DNA of 8,029 bases. It comes from CAYPEZ01 sp964622275. GTDB lineage: Bacteria; Patescibacteriota; Minisyncoccia; Phycocordibacterales; UBA6899. Below, piece by piece: positions 1 through 5,645 of the stretch (within the stretch, counting starts at the first letter, position 1; each line of letters starts with the position of its first letter). The DNA is taken from the NCBI GenBank assembly GCA_964622275.1, contig CAZUMX010000045.1:1-8029 (forward strand). Direction: 5' to 3'. A program made the translations under genes and the position numbers. The notes below the pieces were generated by a model. That model was not told the DNA's origin and made no database searches. It worked only from the letters and a program-made list of their open reading frames with translations.

Positions 1-413
1 GGTGTCACAATAATTTTTGCTCTAAAAAAGACTGTCAGTGACAATGCGACATACGCAAGCACACACACTACCGCAAGTGCTGGCAGAGCGTGACGACGAA
101 TAAGCTGAAAAAACCCTTTCGAGTCTGTTTCTACAGAGAGCGGAGCGCGTTCTTTTGGTTTCCGATCAAGGAATGAAGTATTTCGCACTTCATCTCTTGT
201 AGGAATGCGTGAAATAAATGGCGGCGGCTCAGCAATGGCACGCGTCTCTTCTCGAGTCTCTCTGTCAAAAAGTTCATGATGAATACGTGGTGCAGGTGCT
301 GTTTGGGGCTCTTCTGGCTGAGAGTCTAGAGGTGGGTAAGCACGCATCACCTTCGGGGGTGGCGTCTCTTCTGGTCGATCTGGTGGAATAATGTCTTCAA
401 TGAGCCGAATCAT
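1..413 (-). CDS. Partial membrane-anchored protein with a proline-rich cytoplasmic N-terminus (3' end outside window)
   Basis: An open frame starts at ATG 413-411 and stays open through 137 codons to the left edge, so the C-terminus is missing. The start overlaps the stop of the upstream PilM-like gene (ATGA at 413-410), which indicates translational coupling and supports the start; no Shine-Dalgarno is visible. Residues 1-98 are rich in Pro, Glu and Arg (PPP at 18-20 and 63-65), look disordered and should be cytoplasmic. Residues 99-108 are basic (KGFFQLIRRH) and are followed by one hydrophobic segment at about 110-130. The chain then continues as RAKIIVT, presumably on the outer face. The layout (long soluble N-tail, one helix, extracytoplasmic C-terminal part) fits a single-pass envelope protein working with the PilM-like ATPase, as PilM works with PilN in type IV pili. 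The N-tail is much longer than in PilN, so that identity is only an analogy. I do not recognise the family. Confidence 0.8.
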   Translation of the reverse strand, partial: MIRLIEDIIPPDRPEETPPPKVMRAYPPLDSQPEEPQTAPAPRIHHELFDRETREETRAIAEPPPFISRIPTRDEVRNTSFLDRKPKERAPLSVETDSKGFFQLIRRHALPALAVVCVLAYVALSLTVFFRAKIIVT

Positions 414-1621
414 AGATGTAGTGGTGGTTTATGTTCTCCGAGAGATTTCTTTGCATATATAGCCGGGAGAGCAATGAAAGGATCGCGAAAGGCCGGCTCC
501 GGAATAGCAACATGCTCTAGGAACATAGTACTCCCTAAAAACTTAACTGTGAATTCCCCCTCTTGAATAGTGAAGGTTGAAAACCGAGCTTCAAGGATAC
601 GTTCTTTGTACCAAGGGGCGATATCCTCATCGCTAGTATAGAACACAAGAGGAGGAATTGGAAAATCTTCAGCAAACTTCGATAGCCCATCCTCAAAAAA
701 CGAAAGCCATTCTTTCTTTGCGCCATCAATTAATTCACCAACTTTCCCCGCATGATCACTTGAAATCGCATCAGCAAGAAAAAGAGCAAGATCGCTTTGC
801 GCAACTTCGGATGGAGCTTTTTTCCCATGCATGATCGCTCGGATAAGCATATGCTTTCCAATAGGAAACGAGAGGGATTCTGTCAGTACCCCTTCTTTCA
901 CCAGAGAGACGTCGGTGAGCTCTCCTGAAATATCCAAAAAGAGAAACGACGGCTCGAGCGGATAGAGGTCTCGGATCGTATTGTAAACAATGTATGAAAA
1001 TGAATTGAGATGCACTCGACGAGTATTCCAGGATTTTTCAATCGCTTCTTGGATCGAGGTAAAAATCTTTGGGGGAATCATTGAAAGATACAGCGCAATG
1101 CGAAGCTCATCTGCTTTCTGGCCGTAGGGGTTCTTTGTCTCATATCCATTCAGACGCATCTGGATATTTTTTGCCTCCATGATTTCAGGAAGAGCATCGT
1201 CAACTCGAGAAGATGAGAAAAGTTTCGAACTCCGAAACGCAGCAACCTCACGCTGAATAAGCTCCTCGACAAGTTTTTCAGTCACGACAAATGGGGTTTT
1301 ATCCGGGGCATGCCGAACAAGTCTTGTCTGGGAGGCATACCATGGCGACGCAAGTACACAAAATGCATGATCAATGGCGACCTCACCTCCAGCTTTTTTC
1401 ATAGCAGTAAACACATTTTGGAGCGTGTCTTGCATGGACATGAAAAACCGTTGGAAATTGAGTTCCTTTTGAAACGGAATATCGATGCGAGTCGTGAATA
1501 CCACCTGAGGAAGTTTCCCTTCTTCAAGAAGAACAAACGCACCCCCAACGGAGGCGCTTCCGATGTCAAAGACAGCGATAAAATTCTGTCCTTCCTTCTT
1601 TTTGCCAAACAACCCTGTCAC
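410..1621 (-). CDS. PilM/FtsA-like actin-fold ATPase
   Basis: This 403-residue protein has the layout of the actin/FtsA/PilM superfamily. A phosphate-1-like motif lies at residues 17-30 (VFDIGSASVGGAFV). A second phosphate-type motif lies at 226-245 (FLFLDISGELTDVSLV), with a conserved-type Asp at 230 and the Gly-Glu-x-Thr-Asp pattern. PilM is a cytoplasmic ATP-binding protein that docks on the N-terminus of PilN at the base of type IV pili. The match is to the fold; no adenosine-motif glycines stand out late in the chain, so ATP binding is unproven. The start is GTG at 1621-1619: an in-frame TGA lies only 15 nt upstream, which rules out longer forms. A TTG at 1612-1610 is an alternative. No Shine-Dalgarno is present, and an extended -10 promoter ends 6 nt before the GTG. 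The stop overlaps the start of the next anchored-protein gene. Divergent FtsA/MreB-type proteins are alternatives; function in pilus assembly is inferred. Confidence 0.75.
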   Translation of the reverse strand: MTGLFGKKKEGQNFIAVFDIGSASVGGAFVLLEEGKLPQVVFTTRIDIPFQKELNFQRFFMSMQDTLQNVFTAMKKAGGEVAIDHAFCVLASPWYASQTRLVRHAPDKTPFVVTEKLVEELIQREVAAFRSSKLFSSSRVDDALPEIMEAKNIQMRLNGYETKNPYGQKADELRIALYLSMIPPKIFTSIQEAIEKSWNTRRVHLNSFSYIVYNTIRDLYPLEPSFLFLDISGELTDVSLVKEGVLTESLSFPIGKHMLIRAIMHGKKAPSEVAQSDLALFLADAISSDHAGKVGELIDGAKKEWLSFFEDGLSKFAEDFPIPPLVFYTSDEDIAPWYKERILEARFSTFTIQEGEFTVKFLGSTMFLEHVAIPEPAFRDPFIALPAIYAKKSLGEHKPPLHL

Positions 1622-1656
1622 CTGAACAGTATATCAGGAACTACGAAGGTTCTCAT
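1622..1656 (-). promoter_or_regulatory. Putative extended -10 promoter giving a leaderless PilM-like mRNA
   Basis: Read on the minus strand, TATACT (1628-1633) is preceded by TG plus one base (1634-1636), an extended -10. A weak -35, ATGAGA, lies 17 nt upstream at 1651-1656 (4 of 6 to TTGACA). Only 6 nt separate the -10 from the GTG start at 1621, so the predicted transcription start falls at or beside the start codon. The site lies in the 50-nt gap behind tsaC. It is inferred from consensus only. Confidence 0.5.
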
Positions 1657-1671
1657 GTGGAGAATGTCCCC

Positions 1672-2220
1672 TTACGATCTAAGAGTAGAGACATTCCCAT
1701 CCTCATCAATCACAACGAGTCGTGATGGTTTCCCATGCTTTTGTCCACCTTCAAGATAAAAATTTGCGCTATCGCCAAAATATTCTTTTGCTTCTGCGAT
1801 AGTTTCTGCTGGAGGGAGTCCTTCTGGGTTCGCACTAGGGGCTACGAGGGGACCTGTTGCCGCAAGAAATTCGAGGAGTTCATCATTATCTGGGAGACGA
1901 AAAGCGATGGTCCCCTGTCCACGGGAAAGATACTCGAATGTCTCGTCGATTGTTGGCAGGATGATAGACACAGGGCCTGGCCAAAATTCTTCAAGTCGAA
2001 TGCGTAATGCGTCACTCACCACCACACCAAATCGCTCAAGGTCATCAATAGAAGAAATGAGCACAATCAGCGGCTTTTCAGGAGAGCGTTTTTTTATCTC
2101 ATAGATCTTTTCTACAGTCTCAGGAATGAGTGCAGACCCAACAAGTCCATAGAGAGTGTCCGTCGGCAGAACACCAACTGCTCCTGTATGAATTTGGTCA
2201 ACAACATCGTCAGCGTCCAT
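1672..2220 (-). CDS. tsaC: Threonylcarbamoyl-AMP synthase, TsaC/Sua5/YrdC family
   Basis: This cytoplasmic enzyme makes L-threonylcarbamoyl-adenylate from threonine, bicarbonate and ATP, the first step of t6A37 modification of tRNAs that read ANN codons. The 182-residue chain is a single YrdC domain with no Sua5 C-terminal extension, so it is the short TsaC type. Visible motifs are PTDTLYGL at 19-26; the KxR of the family at 43-45 within KKRSPEKP; WPGPVSIIL at 80-88; FRLPD at 107-111; and APSANPEG at 127-134 with the SxN pair at 129 and 131. Near the C-terminus the usual Pro-Ser-Thr-hydrophobic-Val-Asp stretch appears as PSRLVVID (165-172), so Thr is replaced by Arg. The ATG at 2220-2218 follows the alaS stop by 2 nt with no Shine-Dalgarno, which points to co-transcription and coupled re-initiation. 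The partners TsaB, TsaD and TsaE are not in the window. Confidence 0.92.
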   Translation of the reverse strand: MDADDVVDQIHTGAVGVLPTDTLYGLVGSALIPETVEKIYEIKKRSPEKPLIVLISSIDDLERFGVVVSDALRIRLEEFWPGPVSIILPTIDETFEYLSRGQGTIAFRLPDNDELLEFLAATGPLVAPSANPEGLPPAETIAEAKEYFGDSANFYLEGGQKHGKPSRLVVIDEDGNVSTLRS

Positions 2221-2222
2221 AT

Positions 2223-4016
2223 TTAGATAAGGACTGCCTTAATGCGTCTGACCCCTTGCGAACACGCTTCTTCTTTTTGAATCTTGAACGTACCAAGCTC
2301 GCTTGTATTTTTTACATGAGGGCCGCCACAGAATTCGAGGGAGAATTTATCAGAGCCCTCACCAATCTGATAGACACGCACCTTATCTCCATATTTCTCC
2401 TCAAAGAGTCCGATCGCTCCAAGTTTCTCTGCCTCTTCAAACGGAAGATCTCGGAATGTCACAGGAAGTGCTTTTGTGATCTGCTCATTCACGATATTCT
2501 CCACTTTTTTCTTTTCTTCGTCGGTCATCTTTGCTCCATGCGCAAAATCAAAACGCAGACGCTCAGGGGTAATGTTGGAGCCCTTCTGGAGTGCAGTCGG
2601 ACCCAACACTGTGCGAAGTGCCTGGTGAAGCAAGTGTGTAGCAGTATGATATTTCACACTCATCTCTGAATGATCAGCAAGGCCACCTTTAAACTTTTGT
2701 TCGCTCCCTTGTCGAGAAATGTGCTGGTGTTTCAACATCTCTTCCTCATACCCCTTCTCATCGACACCAAGACCACGTTCTTTTGCTAATTCTTTTGTGA
2801 TTTCAAATGGAAATCCGTGCGTTTGATACAGATCGAACGCTTCTTTCCCCGTGATCTCATCGCCAGTACGTTTTTCAAATTGCTTGAGACCTTCTGAAAG
2901 TGTCCTTTTAAACTTTTCAATCTCCGCAAAGATGGTTTCCATGATATGTTTTTCTTTTTCCTCGAGCGCCGGATAGTGGCCACTGTAGCGGTTGGTCACT
3001 ATACACACGAGCCCTTTGACTTGTGCGTGTGTCAGGTCTTTGCCTTTCACATTCAAAACCAAACGACGAATAAGGCGACGGAGAATGTAGCCCTGATCAG
3101 TATTTGATGGAAGCACACCATCCGCAATAAGAAAAACACTGGTGCGCAGGTGATCCGCAATAATACGTGCCCCTCGAGAAGATTCGGAGACACTACGCGC
3201 GGCAAGGACAACAGAGTTCAATAGATCCGTTTCAAAAATATTGTTCTTTCCTTGAACCACCATCGTGACACGCTCGAGTCCACTTCCAGTATCAACGTTT
3301 TTATTCTTGAGCTTTCCTATGACTTTTCCGTCCTTCTTTTCATACTCCATGAAGACATCATTCCAAATTTCAACAACCTCCTGCCTATCATCAGCGGCCA
3401 TGTATGCTTCTTTGGTCATCCCATCGGTCAGCTTCCCTGTCACATCATAAAACATTTCGGTGTCAGGACCGCACGGACCAGAATCGCCCGCGCTCCACCA
3501 ATTGGGCTCCTTGCCGCTTGGAGTTGTTGTCATGAAATAAATACGCTCTCCCTTTATCCCTTCTTTTTCAAAGAGCGATTTCCAAATTCCATATGCCTCA
3601 TCATCTCTTGGTGCGTCCTGATTGCCCCCAAACACGGTAATGTAGAGCCGTCTTGGATCGAGTCCAAGGCCCTCTTCTTTTGAAGTGAGAAATTCATAAC
3701 TCCACTCGATTGCTTCCTTCTTAAAATAATCCCCAAGTGACCAGTTCCCAAGCATTTCAAAAAACGTCGCATGGGTGTTGTCGCCTATTTCATCAATATC
3801 AACTGTACGCACGCATTTTTGGCTATCCGCCAGACGCTTTGACCCTGAGGGGTGCGTCTCACCAAGAAGATACGGTACCAAAGGCTGCATCCCCGCAGTA
3901 TTAAAGAGGACAGATGGGTCATTTTCTGGAACGAGCGATGCCGAGGGGATAATCTTGTGCCCTCGTTTTTCAAAAAAATGCAAAAAGCGGGTTCGAATTT
4001 CGTTACCTGAAAGCAT
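2223..4016 (-). CDS. alaS: Alanyl-tRNA synthetase, minimal form lacking C-Ala and the editing beta-barrel
   Basis: This enzyme charges tRNA(Ala) with alanine and hydrolyses mischarged Ser/Gly-tRNA(Ala). I start at ATG 4016 (MLSGNEIRTRFLHFFEKRGH), which matches the family N-terminus. The frame is open to a TTG at 4052, but that adds 12 atypical residues and would lie in the terminator. The chain is 597 residues against 876 in E. coli. The class II core shows the motif 2 region (THATFFEMLGNWSLGDYF, 81-98) and motif 3 (GSGLER, 244-249). The tRNA-recognition part holds GYILRRLIRRL (309-319). The SAD-type editing site is intact: HTATH (457-461) and CGGPH (563-567) supply the HxxxH and CxxxH metal ligands. 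Two parts are absent. The beta-barrel half of the editing region, which usually carries a GGQ motif, is reduced to about 20 residues around KFKGGLADHSE (441-451). The chain also ends right after GVRRIKAVL, so there is no C-Ala domain. tsaC follows after 2 nt. Confidence 0.96.
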   Translation of the reverse strand: MLSGNEIRTRFLHFFEKRGHKIIPSASLVPENDPSVLFNTAGMQPLVPYLLGETHPSGSKRLADSQKCVRTVDIDEIGDNTHATFFEMLGNWSLGDYFKKEAIEWSYEFLTSKEEGLGLDPRRLYITVFGGNQDAPRDDEAYGIWKSLFEKEGIKGERIYFMTTTPSGKEPNWWSAGDSGPCGPDTEMFYDVTGKLTDGMTKEAYMAADDRQEVVEIWNDVFMEYEKKDGKVIGKLKNKNVDTGSGLERVTMVVQGKNNIFETDLLNSVVLAARSVSESSRGARIIADHLRTSVFLIADGVLPSNTDQGYILRRLIRRLVLNVKGKDLTHAQVKGLVCIVTNRYSGHYPALEEKEKHIMETIFAEIEKFKRTLSEGLKQFEKRTGDEITGKEAFDLYQTHGFPFEITKELAKERGLGVDEKGYEEEMLKHQHISRQGSEQKFKGGLADHSEMSVKYHTATHLLHQALRTVLGPTALQKGSNITPERLRFDFAHGAKMTDEEKKKVENIVNEQITKALPVTFRDLPFEEAEKLGAIGLFEEKYGDKVRVYQIGEGSDKFSLEFCGGPHVKNTSELGTFKIQKEEACSQGVRRIKAVLI

Positions 4017-4052
4017 GATAAGGATGATACCCGAGGATTTCACTTGGAGCAA
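4017..4052 (-). promoter_or_regulatory. Putative alaS promoter, leaderless layout, overlapping the upstream terminator
   Basis: On the minus strand a -10-like TATCAT (4024-4029, 5 of 6 to consensus) lies 17 nt from TTGCTC (4047-4052, a weak -35 with the TTG triplet). Seven nucleotides separate the -10 from the alaS ATG at 4016, so transcription should begin at or next to the A of the start codon. The -35 sits inside the U-tract side of the upstream terminator hairpin. It is inferred from consensus and from the need for a promoter after the terminator. Confidence 0.4.
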
Positions 4053-4420
4053 ACAAAACGACCCGCATGAGCGAGTCGTTTGATAGATGGAGGTCTTTGG
4101 GATTTTCCTGGTGGAGGAGGCCCCACATCATCAAGGAGTGAGTAGAGAAAACGGAGATGCTCTCCAAAGTCATGATACGTGGGATGTGTTGTCAAAAAGT
4201 CTTCCCAAGCATCAATACAACGAAACACAAGGGTCCTTCCTTGAGTCGAGAGGCCAATGGACACTCCTGGATTTGCTACTCTCCACGCAGTAAGCACATC
4301 ATCTGCGTCACAAAAGGCAAGCGTCGCACGTAGTGCCCTCTTGGCCTCTTGATATCCTTCTCTTTGCCAAAAGAAGAACGTGACCATAAAGAGCACCATA
4401 CATATGTTCAGCCAAAGCAT
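4040..4420 (-). CDS. Hypothetical small membrane-anchored protein, 126 residues
   Basis: I do not recognise this protein. It begins with a short hydrophobic segment (residues 2-18, LWLNICMVLFMVTFFFW) acting as a signal anchor or single helix. A soluble mixed region follows with acidic and aromatic clusters (for example CDADDVLTAWRV at 37-48 and CIDAWEDFL at 68-76). A Pro-rich, basic tail starts with GPPPPGK at 100-106. Cysteines sit at 7, 37, 68 and 124. The start is ATG 4420-4418, supported by the best Shine-Dalgarno in the window (GGAGG, 4 nt before the ATG). The gene has its own putative promoter and a palindrome in the 60-nt leader, and its end is covered by a terminator hairpin, so it looks like a monocistronic unit. 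These signals make it more believable as a real gene than its length alone would. Function and partner are unknown; nothing links it to alaS beyond adjacency. Confidence 0.72.
   Translation of the reverse strand: MLWLNICMVLFMVTFFFWQREGYQEAKRALRATLAFCDADDVLTAWRVANPGVSIGLSTQGRTLVFRCIDAWEDFLTTHPTYHDFGEHLRFLYSLLDDVGPPPPGKSQRPPSIKRLAHAGRFVCSK
4045..4081 (-). terminator. Intrinsic terminator at the 3' end of the 126-residue gene
   Basis: On the minus strand AAACGACTCGC (4081-4071) pairs with GCGGGTCGTTT (4066-4056), an 11-bp stem with one U-G wobble, around the 4-nt loop TCAT (4070-4067). Downstream comes TGTTTG, so with the stem base the RNA reads UUUUGUUU. The other orientation has no U-run, so it acts leftward. 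The hairpin lies within the last 14 codons of the upstream gene and about 30 nt before the alaS ATG. It could be a true end of transcription or an attenuator for alaS. Confidence 0.6.
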
Positions 4421-4423
4421 ATA

Positions 4424-4428
4424 CCCTC
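4424..4428 (-). promoter_or_regulatory. Strong Shine-Dalgarno of the 126-residue gene
   Basis: The minus strand reads GGAGG followed by GTAT and then ATG at 4420. This is a canonical site at a usable spacing and it decides the start. It stands out because most other starts in the window lack any such sequence. Confidence 0.75.
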
Positions 4429-4430
4429 CA

Positions 4431-4446
4431 AGAACATGCCTGTTCT
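4431..4446 (-). repeat. Perfect palindrome in the leader of the 126-residue gene
   Basis: Two 6-nt arms, AGAACA and TGTTCT, flank a 4-nt centre (minus strand reads AGAACAGGCATGTTCT). The palindrome lies just downstream of the putative -10 (4449-4454) and ends 2 nt before the Shine-Dalgarno. It could be an operator for a dimeric repressor or an RNA hairpin that controls ribosome access. Confidence 0.5.
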
Positions 4447-4448
4447 AT

Positions 4449-4477
4449 ATCCTAGAGGACAGTCTTCAGAGAATCAA
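4449..4477 (-). promoter_or_regulatory. Putative promoter of the 126-residue gene
   Basis: The minus strand has TTGATT (4472-4477, 4 of 6) and TAGGAT (4449-4454, 4 of 6) separated by exactly 17 nt. The predicted transcription start lies around 4442, giving a leader of about 20 nt that contains the palindrome and the Shine-Dalgarno. Both boxes are imperfect, so confidence is limited. Confidence 0.35.
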
Positions 4478-4480
4478 GAG

Positions 4481-4900
4481 TTATCGCAAAAGCCCAAAGA
4501 CCACTGCCATTGCGAAGAGGCTTACATACGCACAGCCGGCATCAATTGCCCAAAGTCCAAGATGTTTTTTATCAAACAGTGCTTGAGAAAATGTAAACGG
4601 AAGGACAAATCCTCCCCACAAAATTGTTGCCAAAAGAAGCGTCCCACTTACCTCAGTAATTCCCATAAGCCCAATCATCATCCAAAATATCCACGAAGTG
4701 AGGAGGAGTGCGAGGAACCCTCCCACATAACTTTTCCCCATGGATTTCTGATATTGTTTAGCCTCTTCTTTACTCCCAAACTCAAGTCGTTTCCACTTCG
4801 CCCATTGTTTCCCAAATCCGAATGGTGAATACCACACGAGACCAGCAATCATGGCCACCACTGCAGCAAACACAATACTTCCAACATGTGCAAAAGTCAT
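4481..4900 (-). CDS. DUF1761-like four-helix integral membrane protein
   Basis: The 139-residue protein has four likely transmembrane helices at about residues 6-24, 57-79, 85-106 and 114-137. The loop after helix 1 carries WYSPFGFGKQWA (23-34), the WYSP-x-x-FGK-x-W pattern I associate with DUF1761 proteins, which are about this long. The cytoplasmic or periplasmic loop at 35-56 is charged (KRLEFGSKEEAKQYQK). DUF1761 has no established function that I know of. The gene starts at ATG 4900-4898, 6 nt after the pyrH stop and without a Shine-Dalgarno, so it is almost certainly co-transcribed with pyrH and probably translated by re-initiation. Its product acts in the membrane, so a direct role in UMP phosphorylation is unlikely. 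The family call rests on the motif and topology only. Confidence 0.8.
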   Translation of the reverse strand: MTFAHVGSIVFAAVVAMIAGLVWYSPFGFGKQWAKWKRLEFGSKEEAKQYQKSMGKSYVGGFLALLLTSWIFWMMIGLMGITEVSGTLLLATILWGGFVLPFTFSQALFDKKHLGLWAIDAGCAYVSLFAMAVVFGLLR

Positions 4901-4906
4901 ACTGTG

Positions 4907-5599
4907 TTAGTTTGGATCAACACGAGAGCCAATCTCGCGTTTTGGTGCGTCGGCAATATGGTCAATGTTGACGACTTGGATAGAAAGACCGTGCTCTTTC
5001 GCAAGAGCTAGTGCCGCCTGATCCGCAAAGCGGAGATTTTGTGCTAAGGCTTCTCCCGCAGAAATATGCGGAATGAGCGTTGCCCGTGGGTCTTTGTCAG
5101 GATCGGCCGTATAAATACCATCTACGCCATTTTTGGCCATAATCAATAAATCTGCATGAATCTCAAGTGCGCGCTGTACCGCCGTAGAATCAGTGGTGAA
5201 GTATGGAGCCCCAAGTCCAGATGCAAAGATGACCACACGGCCTTTTTCCATATGACGAATCGCACGCTTTGGCATATACCCCTCGCAAATTTGTGGCATT
5301 GCAACAGCGGACGATACACGAGTTGTTACTCCTTGGGTTTCAAAGTAATCTCGGAGGACAAGAGCGTTTTGAACCGTCGCTAGCATTCCGATATAGTCTG
5401 CGGTTCCTCGTTCGATAGATAGTTCCTTAATGAGCTCTGCCCCACGGAAAAGATTTCCTCCCCCGACCACAAGAGCAATCTGGTGTCCATGGGACTGGAG
5501 TGTCTTGATATGGCTGACAATGGCGGTAAGTGTCTCCTGGTTGTAATGTTCCGGATCACCACGCAATGCTTCACCGGAAAGCTTAATGACGAGCCTCAT
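4907..5599 (-). CDS. pyrH: UMP kinase (uridylate kinase), amino-acid kinase fold
   Basis: PyrH phosphorylates UMP to UDP with ATP in the cytoplasm, an essential step to UTP and CTP. The 230-residue product, close to the usual length, shows KLSGEAL (6-12), GGGNLFRG (46-53), the UMP-site stretch RGTADYIGMLAT (64-75), the catalytic/ATP loop region GLGAPYFTTDSTA (128-140; the family usually has GTGxP, so Thr is Leu here) and VDGIYTADPDKDP (159-171). I start at ATG 5599, where the family N-terminus MRLVIKLSGEAL begins. The frame stays open to 5686, but the extra 29 residues overlap the upstream gene and look unlike PyrH. There is no Shine-Dalgarno; an extended -10 ends 6 nt before the ATG. A DUF1761-like gene follows after 6 nt. 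The usual neighbours tsf and frr are not adjacent in this window. Confidence 0.96.
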   Translation of the reverse strand: MRLVIKLSGEALRGDPEHYNQETLTAIVSHIKTLQSHGHQIALVVGGGNLFRGAELIKELSIERGTADYIGMLATVQNALVLRDYFETQGVTTRVSSAVAMPQICEGYMPKRAIRHMEKGRVVIFASGLGAPYFTTDSTAVQRALEIHADLLIMAKNGVDGIYTADPDKDPRATLIPHISAGEALAQNLRFADQAALALAKEHGLSIQVVNIDHIADAPKREIGSRVDPN

Positions 5600-5634
5600 G
5601 CGGCAATCATAACAAAACTGGATGTAAATTTCTA
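5600..5634 (-). promoter_or_regulatory. Putative extended -10 promoter giving a leaderless pyrH mRNA
   Basis: The minus strand has TATGAT (5606-5611, 5 of 6) with TG plus one base directly upstream (5612-5614) and TAGAAA (5629-5634, 4 of 6) at a 17-nt spacing. Six nucleotides (TGCCGC) separate the -10 from the ATG at 5599, so the predicted transcription start falls at the start codon. It occupies the 46-nt gap behind the phospholipase D-like gene. Confidence 0.5.
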
Positions 5635-5645
5635 ACGCTGAAACG

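Noticed and set aside
1646..1673. Hairpin behind tsaC (TTCTC-CACAT-GAGAA with a bulged outer AAGG/CCTT)
   Set aside because: The stem is only 5 bp before a bulge and is not followed by a U-run in either direction, so it is not a credible terminator.
1310..1759. Plus-strand open frame of 149 codons
   Set aside because: It lies antisense to the PilM-like gene and the end of tsaC, runs through the gap with the minus-strand promoter, has no recognisable domain, and its composition is that of a shadow frame.
2130..2669. Plus-strand open frame of 179 codons
   Set aside because: It is antisense to the well-supported tsaC and alaS genes. Its translation is Cys/His/Leu-rich with no domain, typical of a reverse-strand shadow.
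3252..3683. Plus-strand open frame of 143 codons
   Set aside because: It is fully antisense to the conserved alaS core and shows no family motif.
4017..4052. Longer alaS beginning at TTG 4052 (or GTG 4043)
   Set aside because: The 12 added residues do not resemble AlaRS N-termini, the region overlaps the terminator tail and putative promoter, and ATG 4016 starts exactly at the family pattern.
4431..4446. LexA (SOS) box in front of the 126-residue gene
   Set aside because: The GAAC and GTTC half-sites are 6 nt apart, not 4 as in the Gram-positive LexA box, and the flanking bases do not fit; no SOS gene is nearby.
4349..4828. Plus-strand open frame of 159 codons
   Set aside because: It is antisense to the DUF1761-like gene and the start of the 126-residue gene. 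Its Lys/Pro/Ser-rich translation is the mirror of hydrophobic codons.
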